From assembly GCF_042675645.1 (NCBI RefSeq), contig NZ_JBHTJH010000017.1, positions 1,240,001-1,304,000 on the forward strand: DNA of 64,000 nucleotides, read 5' to 3'. Source of the DNA: Sungkyunkwania multivorans (lineage in GTDB: Bacteria; Bacteroidota; Bacteroidia; Flavobacteriales; Flavobacteriaceae). The position numbers and the translations under genes were made by a program. The stretch's first letter is position 1. Each line of letters starts with the position of its first letter. The notes below the pieces were generated by a model. The model was not told where the DNA came from and did no database searches. It saw only the letters and a list, made by a program, of their open reading frames with translations. Of this stretch, positions 17,924 through 25,341 are shown one piece after another.

Positions 17924-18385
17924 CTAACTGTTGTTTTTGTCCCTTGCTATCATTACCGAACATTTAGCGTGGGTGGCTAAATATTGTGAAACAGAACCCA
18001 ATAATAGACGTGAGAGCGCACCCTGACCTTGAGAGCCAACTACAATTAAATCAGCATCCCAATCTTCAGCCTTTTCTAGAATTGCATTTTTGGGTAGCCC
18101 GCTAACAACACTAGTGGTTATGGTAAGTGTTTTATTTAAATTCTTAAGGTTGTCACTGGCTTCGGAAACAATTTTTTCACCCAATTTTTGAGCACCGCTT
18201 ATGAATTCTTCATAATAATTGTTTAAGCTACCACCTGTAGCCATCAGTTCAGGGCCTATTGCTGTAGGAAATTCGTAAACGTTTATAATACAAATCTCCG
18301 TACTTGGTGGCAAGGTTATTCTGTTAAGCTGCTCAACAGCTGCTTTACTGAAATCTGAACCGTCTAGAGCCAATACTATTTTCAT
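17924..18385 (-). CDS. Universal stress protein, single UspA domain
   Basis: Encodes 153 residues, the usual UspA length. It begins MKIVLALDGSDFSKAAVEQL and ends with the ATP-binding pattern VVGSQGQGALSRLLLGSVSQYLATHAKCSV. It is expected to bind ATP and to help survival in stress. It lies between the TRASH-like protein gene and the NDH-2-like gene in the same run. Its leader contains AAACTAAAAATTATG, the A-rich start context shared with other genes of this run. Confidence 0.92.
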   Translation of the reverse strand: MKIVLALDGSDFSKAAVEQLNRITLPPSTEICIINVYEFPTAIGPELMATGGSLNNYYEEFISGAQKLGEKIVSEASDNLKNLNKTLTITTSVVSGLPKNAILEKAEDWDADLIVVGSQGQGALSRLLLGSVSQYLATHAKCSVMIARDKNNS

Positions 18386-18412
18386 AATTTTTAGTTTATT
18401 AATAGAAATATT

Positions 18413-18931
18413 TTAGGCTTTATTTTTACTTATAAAGCTTTGGGCGTCTTGTTTTGAAGCGAAATAAAAGACGCTCCCTTTACTTTTATCCTGAACGATT
18501 ACAGCATTGGCCTTGTCTACTTTTGTATCATCAATCGGATTACTTCCAAAGCGGACATTGTCAATGTTTTTCTGAAGTTTTTCAACACAGCCTTGACAAC
18601 AACCAAAGTAGATTGTACCATCTACATCTATCGGTATTTGTTTTACACCCATAAACCTGTCGTTTACCATACAGACTTTTTCATTCGGTACGATTTCATA
18701 AGTTGTTTGAGAAGCAACAGCTGAATTCATTTGAATGGGTTTTGTTTTAGTGACTGCAAGCGTAGCTGTTTCAGCCTTATCTTTTTTCTGGTTGGAACAC
18801 GAAAGCAATATTATTGAGGCTAAAATCAAAAATAGAATACTGATTAATAGCTTGTAGATTCTTCCACTTGGATTTTCTACTGTTACTACTATGGGTTCGT
18901 TGTTCGGTTGTTTAAAATATCTTCGTTTCAT
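18413..18931 (-). CDS. Membrane-anchored metal-binding (TRASH-like) protein
   Basis: Encodes 172 residues. A cytoplasmic N-terminus of about 27 residues is followed by a hydrophobic segment ending in a lipobox-like LLSCSNQ (Cys about residue 46). The conserved part, roughly 80-120, has KVCMVNDRFMG and then YFGCCQGCVEKLQ, the Cys spacing of TRASH/YHS-like metal domains (CxV...CxxC). The C-terminal 50 residues (KANAVIVQDKSKGSVFYFASK) look like the partner half found in NosL-like proteins. Probably a periplasm-facing Cu-binding protein. Domain assignment is by eye. Confidence 0.75.
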   Translation of the reverse strand: MKRRYFKQPNNEPIVVTVENPSGRIYKLLISILFLILASIILLSCSNQKKDKAETATLAVTKTKPIQMNSAVASQTTYEIVPNEKVCMVNDRFMGVKQIPIDVDGTIYFGCCQGCVEKLQKNIDNVRFGSNPIDDTKVDKANAVIVQDKSKGSVFYFASKQDAQSFISKNKA

Positions 18932-18942
18932 TTTTTAAATTA

Positions 18943-19653
18943 TTATTGATTATGAGTTTTATTTAGGCTAATTAGTTTATGCCAATACAAGTGTTCATAT
19001 AAGCCAGACCAATACATTCCAAAGGTGAAGGCAAAAAGTAATTCTTCAATTGGGATTCCTAAGACTAGAATATGGGTGAGATTGTCGAGATTCCAATATA
19101 GTTCCACATACTGGGGGTAAAATGGAAGAATACTTCCAAAGTATATGAAATACAGTATGGTAAACAAGATGCCCCCAACCCATATCTTTCTTTTTAAATC
19201 TGGGCGACAGTATAGCGTGGATAGACCACCGATGAATATTGCTAAAGTGCCACAATAAATATGATTTAGTGTTGTAAAAACTGCTAGAATAAGGAAAACT
19301 AAAGCAGGTATAAATAAGATATATTTATGCAAAAGATGTCTTCTGTGATTTCGCTCTGTATGGTCTACTTCAATAAGGTTTTGTTTAAAAATTAGATTAT
19401 AAAGTACCACGCCAATACCACCGATGGCAAAAGAAAAAATAAGGCTTTCGATATCGAAGCCTGTTTTTTGAGCCAAATCAAACAGCGAGGGTGGAAACCA
19501 ATATTCTGGTACAAATAACGGTTCTGTTAAACCAAAGGGCATAGTAATAAGACTCATTTTGAGCATTTCTTTTCTATACCCTTTTTTTAATAGGTAGATT
19601 ATTGCCCAAAGTGCAAGAATAATTAGTGACCATATAAACCAAACGTATTGCAT
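18943..19653 (-). CDS. Lycopene cyclase domain-containing membrane protein
   Basis: Encodes 236 residues with about six or seven hydrophobic helices. It matches the lycopene cyclase domain of the CrtYc/CrtYd type: TEPLFVPEYWFPPSLFDL in the first half and LGIPIEELLFAFTFGMYWSGLYEHLYWH near the end, where the PIEE motif carries the catalytic acidic residues of the family. No other carotenoid gene is near; neighbours are small membrane and metal proteins. Carotenoid cyclisation is possible, but a role in membrane or metal stress is equally open. Confidence 0.75.
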   Translation of the reverse strand: MQYVWFIWSLIILALWAIIYLLKKGYRKEMLKMSLITMPFGLTEPLFVPEYWFPPSLFDLAQKTGFDIESLIFSFAIGGIGVVLYNLIFKQNLIEVDHTERNHRRHLLHKYILFIPALVFLILAVFTTLNHIYCGTLAIFIGGLSTLYCRPDLKRKIWVGGILFTILYFIYFGSILPFYPQYVELYWNLDNLTHILVLGIPIEELLFAFTFGMYWSGLYEHLYWHKLISLNKTHNQ

Positions 19654-19666
19654 AAAACTATATCTC

Positions 19667-19945
19667 CTATTTTTTTACTTTTATTTGAGCGTTATAAAAA
19701 GCTCCTATACAAGCACCAATAAGCCATCCGAGAATGAAGGTTTGTATAATGCCAAAAAATGCTTCCAATAGTGGAACATCCATCCTTATAATATTGGTGG
19801 TATCTAAACCGTGTAAAAGGCTGTTAAAGAAAGTAATAGTGCCTTCTTGTCCTGCAGTAGCCATAACAATCATACAGCCTAAATAAATCAAGGCTCCAGT
19901 AAGACCAAAGGCAAATCCAAGTTTTTTTATGTTTAATCGGTACAT
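19667..19945 (-). CDS. DUF5676 family small membrane protein
   Basis: Encodes 92 residues with two strong membrane helices (FAFGLTGALIYLGCMIVMATA and the C-terminal IIQTFILGWLIGACIGAFYNA). It matches DUF5676, a family I know mainly from clusters with heavy-metal transporters. Function unknown. It lies 13 bp before the lycopene cyclase domain gene and 17 bp after the SHOCT gene in transcript order. Confidence 0.8.
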   Translation of the reverse strand: MYRLNIKKLGFAFGLTGALIYLGCMIVMATAGQEGTITFFNSLLHGLDTTNIIRMDVPLLEAFFGIIQTFILGWLIGACIGAFYNAQIKVKK

Positions 19946-19962
19946 ATTTTTATGATTTAAGA

Positions 19963-20181
19963 TTAGTTATCTGATTTTAGAATCTTTTTTGATTCTTCGT
20001 ATTCCTCTTTAGTAATGAAACCTTCAGCAAATCTTTTCTTAAGAATGTCCAAAGGATCTTCTTTTTTTGTCTTTTGGTAGGGTATATCTGTTGGGATTAA
20101 GAAAATCCAAACGATGAAAATGAGCCAAATAATCCACCATATTAGGTGCATTCCTCCAAAATGTCCGTCGTATAAATGCAT
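19963..20181 (-). CDS. SHOCT-domain small membrane protein
   Basis: Encodes 72 residues: a hydrophobic helix (LIWWIIWLIFIVWIFLIP), then the SHOCT module DPLDILKKRFAEGFITKEEYEESKKIL at the C-terminus. SHOCT domains are short helical oligomerisation or recruitment motifs. A paralogue with the same layout lies at 37377-37568. It belongs to the run of small metal-associated proteins. Confidence 0.85.
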   Translation of the reverse strand: MHLYDGHFGGMHLIWWIIWLIFIVWIFLIPTDIPYQKTKKEDPLDILKKRFAEGFITKEEYEESKKILKSDN

Positions 20182-20199
20182 AATTTTTAGTTTTAATTG

Positions 20200-20418
20200 T
20201 TATTGATTTATTTTTGAAATTGTATATCCGTTGAGCTTATCAAGTTGCTTTTGTATTTCTTGAACCGAGAGCGTTTCGTTCATAGAAATAATCGTGGCAC
20301 CTTTTGGTGCTAAAAAAATCTCTACTTTTTCAATATTGGGATGTTCTTCCAATGTTTTCTTGACCCTTGCAACACATCCACCACAACTGATTCCTTCTAT
20401 TTGAAATTTTTGTTTCAT
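20200..20418 (-). CDS. HMA-domain copper chaperone-like protein
   Basis: Encodes 72 residues forming one heavy-metal-associated domain, with the metal site GISCGGCVARVKKTLEEHP (CxxC). It is the size of CopZ/Atx1 chaperones and likely hands Cu(I) to a P-type ATPase such as the CopB-type pump at the end of this run. A second HMA protein of the same size is at 59281-59493 next to the CopA-type ATPase. Confidence 0.9.
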   Translation of the reverse strand: MKQKFQIEGISCGGCVARVKKTLEEHPNIEKVEIFLAPKGATIISMNETLSVQEIQKQLDKLNGYTISKINQ

Positions 20419-20429
20419 TGTGTTTGATA

Positions 20430-20699
20430 TTAATGATGCTTATGTTCTTTTCTTTTTTCTGTTGAACTTTCAGCAGACTTCTTTTGATTATGGTCTTGAC
20501 CATTATGGTTCCCATTATTGTGCTTGTGTCCTCCGTGGCCGTGAGACCCGTGTGGCATAAACAGATGTATAGCGAACATAAATAGTATGAAGATGAAAAG
20601 GGACGAGCCTCCACCTATGCCAAAAGAAGGCGCTAAAAAAATGAACAGAAGTGGTAAGCCACAGCCAATAATCATCCATATCCAGTGATTGTTTTTCAT
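20430..20699 (-). CDS. DUF2933-like membrane protein with His-rich tail
   Basis: Encodes 89 residues. Two hydrophobic segments (WIWMIIGCGLPLLFIFLAP and SSLFIFILFMFAIHLFM) precede a His-rich tail that starts HGSHGHGGHKHNNGNH and ends KEHKHH. This matches the small DUF2933 family. The tail probably binds Cu, Ni or Zn. It lies 11 bp upstream of the HMA chaperone gene. Confidence 0.8.
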   Translation of the reverse strand: MKNNHWIWMIIGCGLPLLFIFLAPSFGIGGGSSLFIFILFMFAIHLFMPHGSHGHGGHKHNNGNHNGQDHNQKKSAESSTEKRKEHKHH

Positions 20700-20721
20700 A
20701 TTTATTCAGTTTTAAATATTA

Positions 20722-21192
20722 TTAATGATGTTTGTGGGCATCTTTTTTCGAAGAGTCCATCTTGTTCATTCCTTTCATATCCATTCCCTTGTTGCTCATC
20801 ATCTTCGTACACGATTCCATACAATCTTCGCTCATCATTCCTTTTTCGTGCATCATTTTCATCATATTGCCCATCATTTTTCCATCACTCATCATATTAT
20901 TCATCATAGAGTGCATCATAGTGCTATCCTTCATCATCATTCGCATTCCTTCTTTTTTCATCATTGTGCCTACTATCTTTTTATTATTCTGCATCATTTG
21001 CATTGCGTGAGGTGTGTTTTGCATATGTTCCATAAAGGCAGACATATATTCGTGATTTTCAGAAATAGTGTTGAAAACCTCAGTACGGGTTTGAGGATTT
21101 TCCAGCAATGTTTCGGAATTCATATCCTGTGTACAACTACTAAGGCTTAAAAGCCCAAGCACGGTTAAAAGTAAAAGTGTGTTTTTCATCAT
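20722..21192 (-). CDS. Met-rich lipoprotein, probable copper-binding
   Basis: Encodes about 156 residues from the ATGATG at 21192; a longer in-frame reading exists but the signal peptide MMKNTLLLLTVLGLLSLSSC fixes this start. The lipobox Cys is SSCTQ. A short predicted helix (TRTEVFNTISENHEYMSAFMEHM) is followed by a stretch very rich in Met-Met pairs (TMMKKEGMRMMMKDS, MMHSMMNNMMSDGKMMGNMM) and a tail with Cys (SEDCMESCTKMM) and His. Clustered Met in the periplasm is typical of Cu(I)/Ag(I) sponges. A longer Met-rich relative is at 36729-37319 in the other operon. Confidence 0.85.
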   Translation of the reverse strand: MMKNTLLLLTVLGLLSLSSCTQDMNSETLLENPQTRTEVFNTISENHEYMSAFMEHMQNTPHAMQMMQNNKKIVGTMMKKEGMRMMMKDSTMMHSMMNNMMSDGKMMGNMMKMMHEKGMMSEDCMESCTKMMSNKGMDMKGMNKMDSSKKDAHKHH

Positions 21193-21224
21193 TTTTAGTT
21201 TTAAGGTTATTGTTTGTTTTTTTA

Positions 21225-21268
21225 AACCCATTCCCCCTAATCTGTTCATCCTACTAAGGGAATGGGTT
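21225..21268. other. Stem-loop between the monohaem cytochrome and Met-rich lipoprotein genes
   Basis: Perfect 11-bp inverted repeat, AACCCATTCCC at 21225-21235 and GGGAATGGGTT at 21258-21268, with a 22-nt loop. It lies in the only larger gap (84 bp) in this stretch of the operon. In the direction of transcription (minus) it is followed by an A-rich tract, not U-rich, so it is not a canonical terminator. It may attenuate or stabilise the transcript. Confidence 0.6.
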
Positions 21269-21276
21269 ATCAGCTA

Positions 21277-21597
21277 TTAATTAGCAGATTTTAGAAACTC
21301 CTCAATCTTTTTGCTTTCCTTTTCTGTAAGATTCGCTCTTACTCGCATATGTAGACTAATGGTTTCCCAATCTGTATCGTTATAATCTGAAGGCGAAGGT
21401 GCAATATGACACCTGTTACAAACCTCGCCCCAAAGTTGAGCTCCTGATTTTTCCATTTTAAATTCTTGGTCACTACCTGCTACCTCCGTTTCTGGAATAG
21501 GGGTGTAAACTTCTTTTGTAGATGTACAGGCGACTATCGTTGTTAGAACAACAAGAATCGATGTTACAGTTACTGTTATTTTGTGTATTCTTTTCAT
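21277..21597 (-). CDS. Small c-type cytochrome-like lipoprotein
   Basis: Encodes 106 residues from the ATG at 21597, which has AAGAGAT just upstream; a TTG further out is less likely. A signal peptide ends in the lipobox VACTSTK. One haem-binding motif CNRCH lies in LWGEVCNRCHIAPSPSDYND, with a downstream Met in SLHMRVRANLTEKE that could be the sixth ligand. Monohaem periplasmic electron carrier or sensor. It lies 21 bp downstream of the porin-like gene and near a second cytochrome, suggesting a small redox unit. Confidence 0.82.
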   Translation of the reverse strand: MKRIHKITVTVTSILVVLTTIVACTSTKEVYTPIPETEVAGSDQEFKMEKSGAQLWGEVCNRCHIAPSPSDYNDTDWETISLHMRVRANLTEKESKKIEEFLKSAN

Positions 21598-21618
21598 ATC
21601 TCTTGATTTATGATTCAA

Positions 21619-22779
21619 TTAAAATCCAATCGCCCAATGGATAAATAATCCATCAGTGTTGGTAATACCATCTCCATCGTGGCCACCTTCAGTTTCGGTA
21701 GTTTGATAACTAAGCTTTAATACAGAGCGCCAGCTTAACCAATAGTTGAGTCCAAAGGCATACTGAACTGATGCTTCTTCCCATTCTGCGCCTTCTGGGG
21801 CATTAAAATCAGAATAGCGCCCTACGAATTCTAATTTCTTCATAAAGTCACTTTCTGCCATTGTAGGCCTGTAACTTAATTGGGCATAAAATGAGTTGCT
21901 TTGATTGTCAAAGGAATATTCTTCAGTATCTCCATCCTCGTGTACTTCTACAAATGTTGCTGTATCTACATTAGAGTTATTGTACTGGGCTTTGATATCT
22001 ACAATTCCCTTTAAAGGTGATATAGGCTTTACATATGAGAAGTCTAGCGCAAAAAGAAAGGCACCCACATCCTCATATTGAGAGTCTTCCGTGCCGGTTC
22101 CACTTGTCGAGTAGGCCGAAAATCCTAATTCTGCCGATGAATCGGAAAATGGAAGTATTCCTATTCTACCGCCATAGGCTTTAGCTAGGTTATTATCTTC
22201 AAAATTTTCGAATTGTAAAATACCTGCTTCCTCGGGTTCTTCACTACCATCATTTATCCTTGGTCCATTGGTTGAATAAATAGAATAATTAAGCCTTGGG
22301 CCTCCTAAGTCAAAAGCACCTCGAAGTTCTACACCAATTCCAGAGGAAGGCGCAATACCATCATGTCCATACCCGAGAGGTGCATTAGGTAATCGATTTA
22401 TCCAAGCAGGATGTAATCGTTCCATAAAGGTTCCGAAAGGCAATAGGAATTTACCTGCTCTAATTGTCATATTCTTGTTGAGGACGTACATCACATCTGC
22501 ATATTCAAGTCCAATCTCCAATTCATTTCCTTCTAATTTAAATTCTAATTCAGCCTCAAACATTAACCTGTCTGAATGCTTGTAGAGAAAAATTGGTGCA
22601 TACGTTAAGCCTAGAAATGTTGATTCTGTTTCGTCATTAGAGTCCATATATTCAAACCCCGTATGTCCGTAACCACGCAACATAAATTGGGTTTTACTCG
22701 GTTCAAAAGTGTTGTATGTTTGGCCATAAATTTGATAGCCAAAAGCAAACACGAAAAGTGATAAGATTAGCTTTTTCAT
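21619..22779 (-). CDS. Porin-like outer-membrane beta-barrel
   Basis: Encodes 386 residues with a signal peptide (MKKLILSLFVFAFGYQIYGQ) and then many alternating strands with aromatic ends (for example FEAELEFKLEGNELEIGLEYADV and LSWRSVLKLSYQTTETEGG), ending in aromatic Phe (IHWAIGF), as outer-membrane barrels do. It resembles phosphate-selective-porin-like channels of Bacteroidota. Its ATG overlaps the stop of the upstream cytochrome gene by one base (TAATG), so the two are coupled. Confidence 0.75.
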   Translation of the reverse strand: MKKLILSLFVFAFGYQIYGQTYNTFEPSKTQFMLRGYGHTGFEYMDSNDETESTFLGLTYAPIFLYKHSDRLMFEAELEFKLEGNELEIGLEYADVMYVLNKNMTIRAGKFLLPFGTFMERLHPAWINRLPNAPLGYGHDGIAPSSGIGVELRGAFDLGGPRLNYSIYSTNGPRINDGSEEPEEAGILQFENFEDNNLAKAYGGRIGILPFSDSSAELGFSAYSTSGTGTEDSQYEDVGAFLFALDFSYVKPISPLKGIVDIKAQYNNSNVDTATFVEVHEDGDTEEYSFDNQSNSFYAQLSYRPTMAESDFMKKLEFVGRYSDFNAPEGAEWEEASVQYAFGLNYWLSWRSVLKLSYQTTETEGGHDGDGITNTDGLFIHWAIGF

Positions 22780-23207
22780 TATTTCAGGGTTCTTAAATAG
22801 TTAATAAGTTCCCAGCGTTTTTTCTCTGGGATTGAGGTTTTGTATGAGGGCATAGGTGAACGTCCTTGTTCTATCTTCCAGAAAATTGCGCCGTCAGATT
22901 GTGATTGAAAAGCTGAACTTGTTAGGTCTGCTGGTTTTGGTTTAAGCCCTGTGCCACCCATACCATCACCTTTCCCTTTGGGACCGTGGCAAACAAAGCA
23001 TAGCATTTTGTATATCTTCTTACCAGATGCCGCTGCCTTTGCATCACCTTTTAATGGGTTCTTGATTTTATCCGCGCTTGCCGGAGCTACCCAATTATCT
23101 TGTTCTATAGGAGTATATTCTGTTTTAGGGGATTTGATAAACCCTACTGTTAAGAAGTAAATTAACCCTAGTAGGGTTATGCTGAAAAAAATCTTTTTTG
23201 TTTTCAT
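22779..23207 (-). CDS. Periplasmic c-type cytochrome
   Basis: Encodes 142 residues with an N-terminal signal or anchor (KIFFSITLLGLIYFLTVGF) and one class I cytochrome c domain: haem motif CFVCHGPKGKGDG and a distal Met in QGRSPMPSYKTSIPEKKRW, ending WELINYLRTLK. All ligands are present. It is the first gene of a cytochrome-porin-cytochrome trio and would carry electrons in the periplasm, possibly to oxidise or reduce a metal (inference). Confidence 0.92.
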   Translation of the reverse strand: MKTKKIFFSITLLGLIYFLTVGFIKSPKTEYTPIEQDNWVAPASADKIKNPLKGDAKAAASGKKIYKMLCFVCHGPKGKGDGMGGTGLKPKPADLTSSAFQSQSDGAIFWKIEQGRSPMPSYKTSIPEKKRWELINYLRTLK

Positions 23208-23268
23208 ATGATTAGGATTTAGTTTGTGTTTGTTTTTAAAAATGTTTTAGATTCGGTCTGGATAGAAT

Positions 23269-23874
23269 TCAATGCGAAATCTTTCTTAAGTTCCATTTAT
23301 TGTCATCGTTTTTTACCACTATCAGATTATCAGAAATAAATTTAGATGTGATGACAGGTGGATTTTTACTTTTAGTATATTTTGGAGAAATATGCTTAGA
23401 TAACTGAGTTAAATGGTCTGTTACATTTCCGTTTTCATCAATGACCACTTCAAAATAATGGTAGTTGACAACATCTTTTTTAAAGATATCATTATAACCT
23501 ATGGTCTCTTTATGTACTATTAATGCCAAGGCCTTGTCACCCTGAAAATTTGAGACATTTAGAAACTGTGGTTTAATACTTATTTTTCCTTTTTTGTCAA
23601 TGAAGCCATAATAAAGTACACCATCCTTTTGATGAGTTATAATACATTTTCCGTTACTGAACAAAGGAAAGTTACCCTTGTCTGTTTTGGTCAGTACAAA
23701 GTCTTCTCTAAAGTCAATAATTATGGAGCCGTTTTGGTCAATAAATGCCCATTCATTTCCTTTTTTCACTGCGGCAAGGCCGTCGTGAAAAGGGGAGATA
23801 AAGTCAATATCTTCTATGGTTTGCCCAATTCCCAGCATTGGGATAATTAATAATGTGAGGAAGATTGTTTTCAT
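23269..23874 (-). CDS. WG-repeat secreted protein
   Basis: Encodes 201 residues with signal peptide MKTIFLTLLIIPMLGIGQT. At least two WG-type repeats are visible: FHDGLAAVKKGNEWAFIDQ and YYGFIDKKGKISIKPQFLNVSNF. WG repeats form beta-structures of unclear role in Bacteroidota surface or periplasmic proteins. It lies 70 bp downstream of the HMA-AraC regulator and 61 bp upstream of the cytochrome, with no clear terminator on either side. Confidence 0.8.
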   Translation of the reverse strand: MKTIFLTLLIIPMLGIGQTIEDIDFISPFHDGLAAVKKGNEWAFIDQNGSIIIDFREDFVLTKTDKGNFPLFSNGKCIITHQKDGVLYYGFIDKKGKISIKPQFLNVSNFQGDKALALIVHKETIGYNDIFKKDVVNYHYFEVVIDENGNVTDHLTQLSKHISPKYTKSKNPPVITSKFISDNLIVVKNDDNKWNLRKISH

Positions 23875-23944
23875 TTTTATTCATTTTAGTTTGATGAAAT
23901 TAGCGAATGACATTAGTCTTCATCTGCATAACTTTCGTTCTTAT

Positions 23945-24526
23945 CTATATAATTTCATCGTAATAATTACGCTTCCAATTTTCTGTGTTTTTATAATCTG
24001 TCATGCTCATTCCAACCACATCTTTAAACTGTCTGGATAAGTGATTCACACTGCTGTAATCCAATAAGTATCCTATATCAGAAAAGGAATGTTGTTTGAG
24101 TTGAATGAGTTCCTTTACTTTTTCAATTTTTAATCTTATAAAGTACTTTTCAATGGTGGTCTTTTCTTTAGATGAGAACAGTTTACTCAATGCCTTGTAA
24201 TCTCGATGAAGGGTTGATGATAAATGTTCCGAAGTCTTAACCTTTAAGGTCAATGGCAGTTCAACAAGTTGTTCAATCAGAATAATTTTTATTCTTTCAA
24301 CGAGCATATCTTCTTCACTTTTTACAATTTCAAAGTCATTTGCGTGTAGCACTTTGGTAACATCTTGGTTAATTTGTGCATCGCTTAATCCTGGTGCTTC
24401 CACTAAAAGCTTTCCTAGCTCTAGCGAAAGGACGGTTATTCCTAGTTCTAGTAGTTCTTGCTTTATTACTTTTAAGCAACGACTACACACCATATTTTTA
24501 ACCCAAAATTCTTTTGGTTGTGTCAT
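23945..24526 (-). CDS. AraC-type regulator with N-terminal HMA-like metal-binding domain
   Basis: Encodes 193 residues. The first 70 resemble an HMA fold with the metal site VKNMVCSRCLKVIKQEL (CxxC); the last 90 are an AraC/XylS helix-turn-helix with EKVKELIQLKQHSFSDIGYLLDYSSVNHLSRQFKDVVGMSMTDY split over two helices. It likely senses a thiophilic metal such as Cu(I), Ag(I) or Hg(II) directly and controls this island. A paralogue at 45010-45576 has the same order and length. It heads the 24-kb minus-strand run. The fusion is seen directly; the ligand is inferred. Confidence 0.88.
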   Translation of the reverse strand: MTQPKEFWVKNMVCSRCLKVIKQELLELGITVLSLELGKLLVEAPGLSDAQINQDVTKVLHANDFEIVKSEEDMLVERIKIILIEQLVELPLTLKVKTSEHLSSTLHRDYKALSKLFSSKEKTTIEKYFIRLKIEKVKELIQLKQHSFSDIGYLLDYSSVNHLSRQFKDVVGMSMTDYKNTENWKRNYYDEII

Positions 24527-24624
24527 ATTTATAGGGTATTGTTATTGGGCTTTTGCTCAATAGTTAGTCCTGTAATTGTATGTTTTACAGTCTAATGTGT
24601 AAATGATACTGTCGGGAATTGGGT

Positions 24625-24692
24625 ACAATAGTATATAGCCAATAGCTATGCGCTGGCTACAACTAATTGTGCAGTAAAAGGGCTTTTACTGC
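24625..24692. promoter_or_regulatory. Two adjacent dyads between the HYC_CC_PP gene and the HMA-AraC gene
   Basis: First dyad: outer arms ACAATAG (24625-24631) and CTAATTGT (24663-24670, one extra base), inner arms TAGCCA (24636-24641) and TGGCTA (24654-24659). Second dyad: perfect GCAGTAAAAG (24671-24680) and CTTTTACTGC (24683-24692) with a 2-bp centre. Together they fill much of the 177-bp gap. They could be a transcript end for the HYC_CC_PP gene, an operator for the regulator, or a recombination-type folded site. No U-tract follows. Confidence 0.5.
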
Positions 24693-24703
24693 GACGTAGA
24701 AAA

Positions 24704-25126
24704 TCAAATTAAGTATGTCTCGTATAGAATATGTATATCCTTGTATAGCAAGGGCGGCCTATACGCTTCAAAAGGAACTATATTTTTGTCTAGTCCTTCA
24801 AAAAGATTGATGTAAGAATAAATAAATGTATTTAAGAAGACTAAAGTGTCAATTTCTAAAACCGTATTCGATTTTTTAAAGGTATCACTAGCTTCTTTTA
24901 AAATAGTCTGATTGTCGCAACAATCCTTTTCTTGTAAAGTAGTACATTTCTTAGTGGGGTTATTTTTCTTTTGAACTTTGTCTTTACAAGCTTGTGCTTC
25001 ACTAAAAAAAGCCATATCCACTAATTTGTCACAGCAAAAATGCATATTCACCGTAAAAGAAGAGGTTGACAACAATATAAATGCTGCCAAAAAGAAAGAC
25101 AATATTTTAGTAAAAATAATTTTCAC
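24704..25126 (-). CDS. HYC_CC_PP family periplasmic protein
   Basis: Encodes 140 residues starting at a GTG (the aligned paralogue starts with ATG). It has a signal peptide (MKIIFTKILSFFLAAFILL) and the family's marks: H-F-C-C in VNMHFCCDKLVD, a Cys-Cys in KDCCDNQ, further Cys (EAQACKD, KKCTT), and the Pro-Pro in AYRPPLLYKD. The family is found beside CusA-type efflux genes in Bacteroidota and probably binds Cu or Ag in the periplasm. Divergent from 25342 and paralogous to 25855-26271. Confidence 0.85.
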   Translation of the reverse strand: MKIIFTKILSFFLAAFILLSTSSFTVNMHFCCDKLVDMAFFSEAQACKDKVQKKNNPTKKCTTLQEKDCCDNQTILKEASDTFKKSNTVLEIDTLVFLNTFIYSYINLFEGLDKNIVPFEAYRPPLLYKDIHILYETYLI

Positions 25127-25130
25127 AATG

Positions 25131-25158
25131 TAAAGTTAAGAAATTTTGTTTAACATTT
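25131..25158 (-). promoter_or_regulatory. Promoter/operator candidate of the first HYC_CC_PP gene
   Basis: Directly before the GTG start. Plus-strand AATTTTGTT at 25142-25150 is followed by T and AACA, matching the left arm and centre of the perfect dyad at 25802-25820. On the minus strand TAACTTTA (25132-25139) resembles the TAnnTTTG -7 element (7 of 8), only a few bases before the start codon, so the leader would be very short. Confidence 0.4.
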
Positions 25159-25341
25159 GAGTAAAATAAATTCACACTCTCAATATGCTTGTTATTAATG
25201 TTTTACGTATATTAAACAAGTTTCCATTCATACAAATATAAATCTAAAGATTAAACAGAATAATGATATTTGTCATATTCCAATAAAATACAGATTGATA
25301 AGTTTGTATGATTAAATAAATAATAATTATTTACCTTATTT

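Noticed and set aside
20725..21150. Long His/Phe-rich open frame on the plus strand opposite the Met-rich lipoprotein gene
   Set aside because: It is the antisense of ATG-rich codons (CAT repeats give His). No start context, domain or sensible composition.
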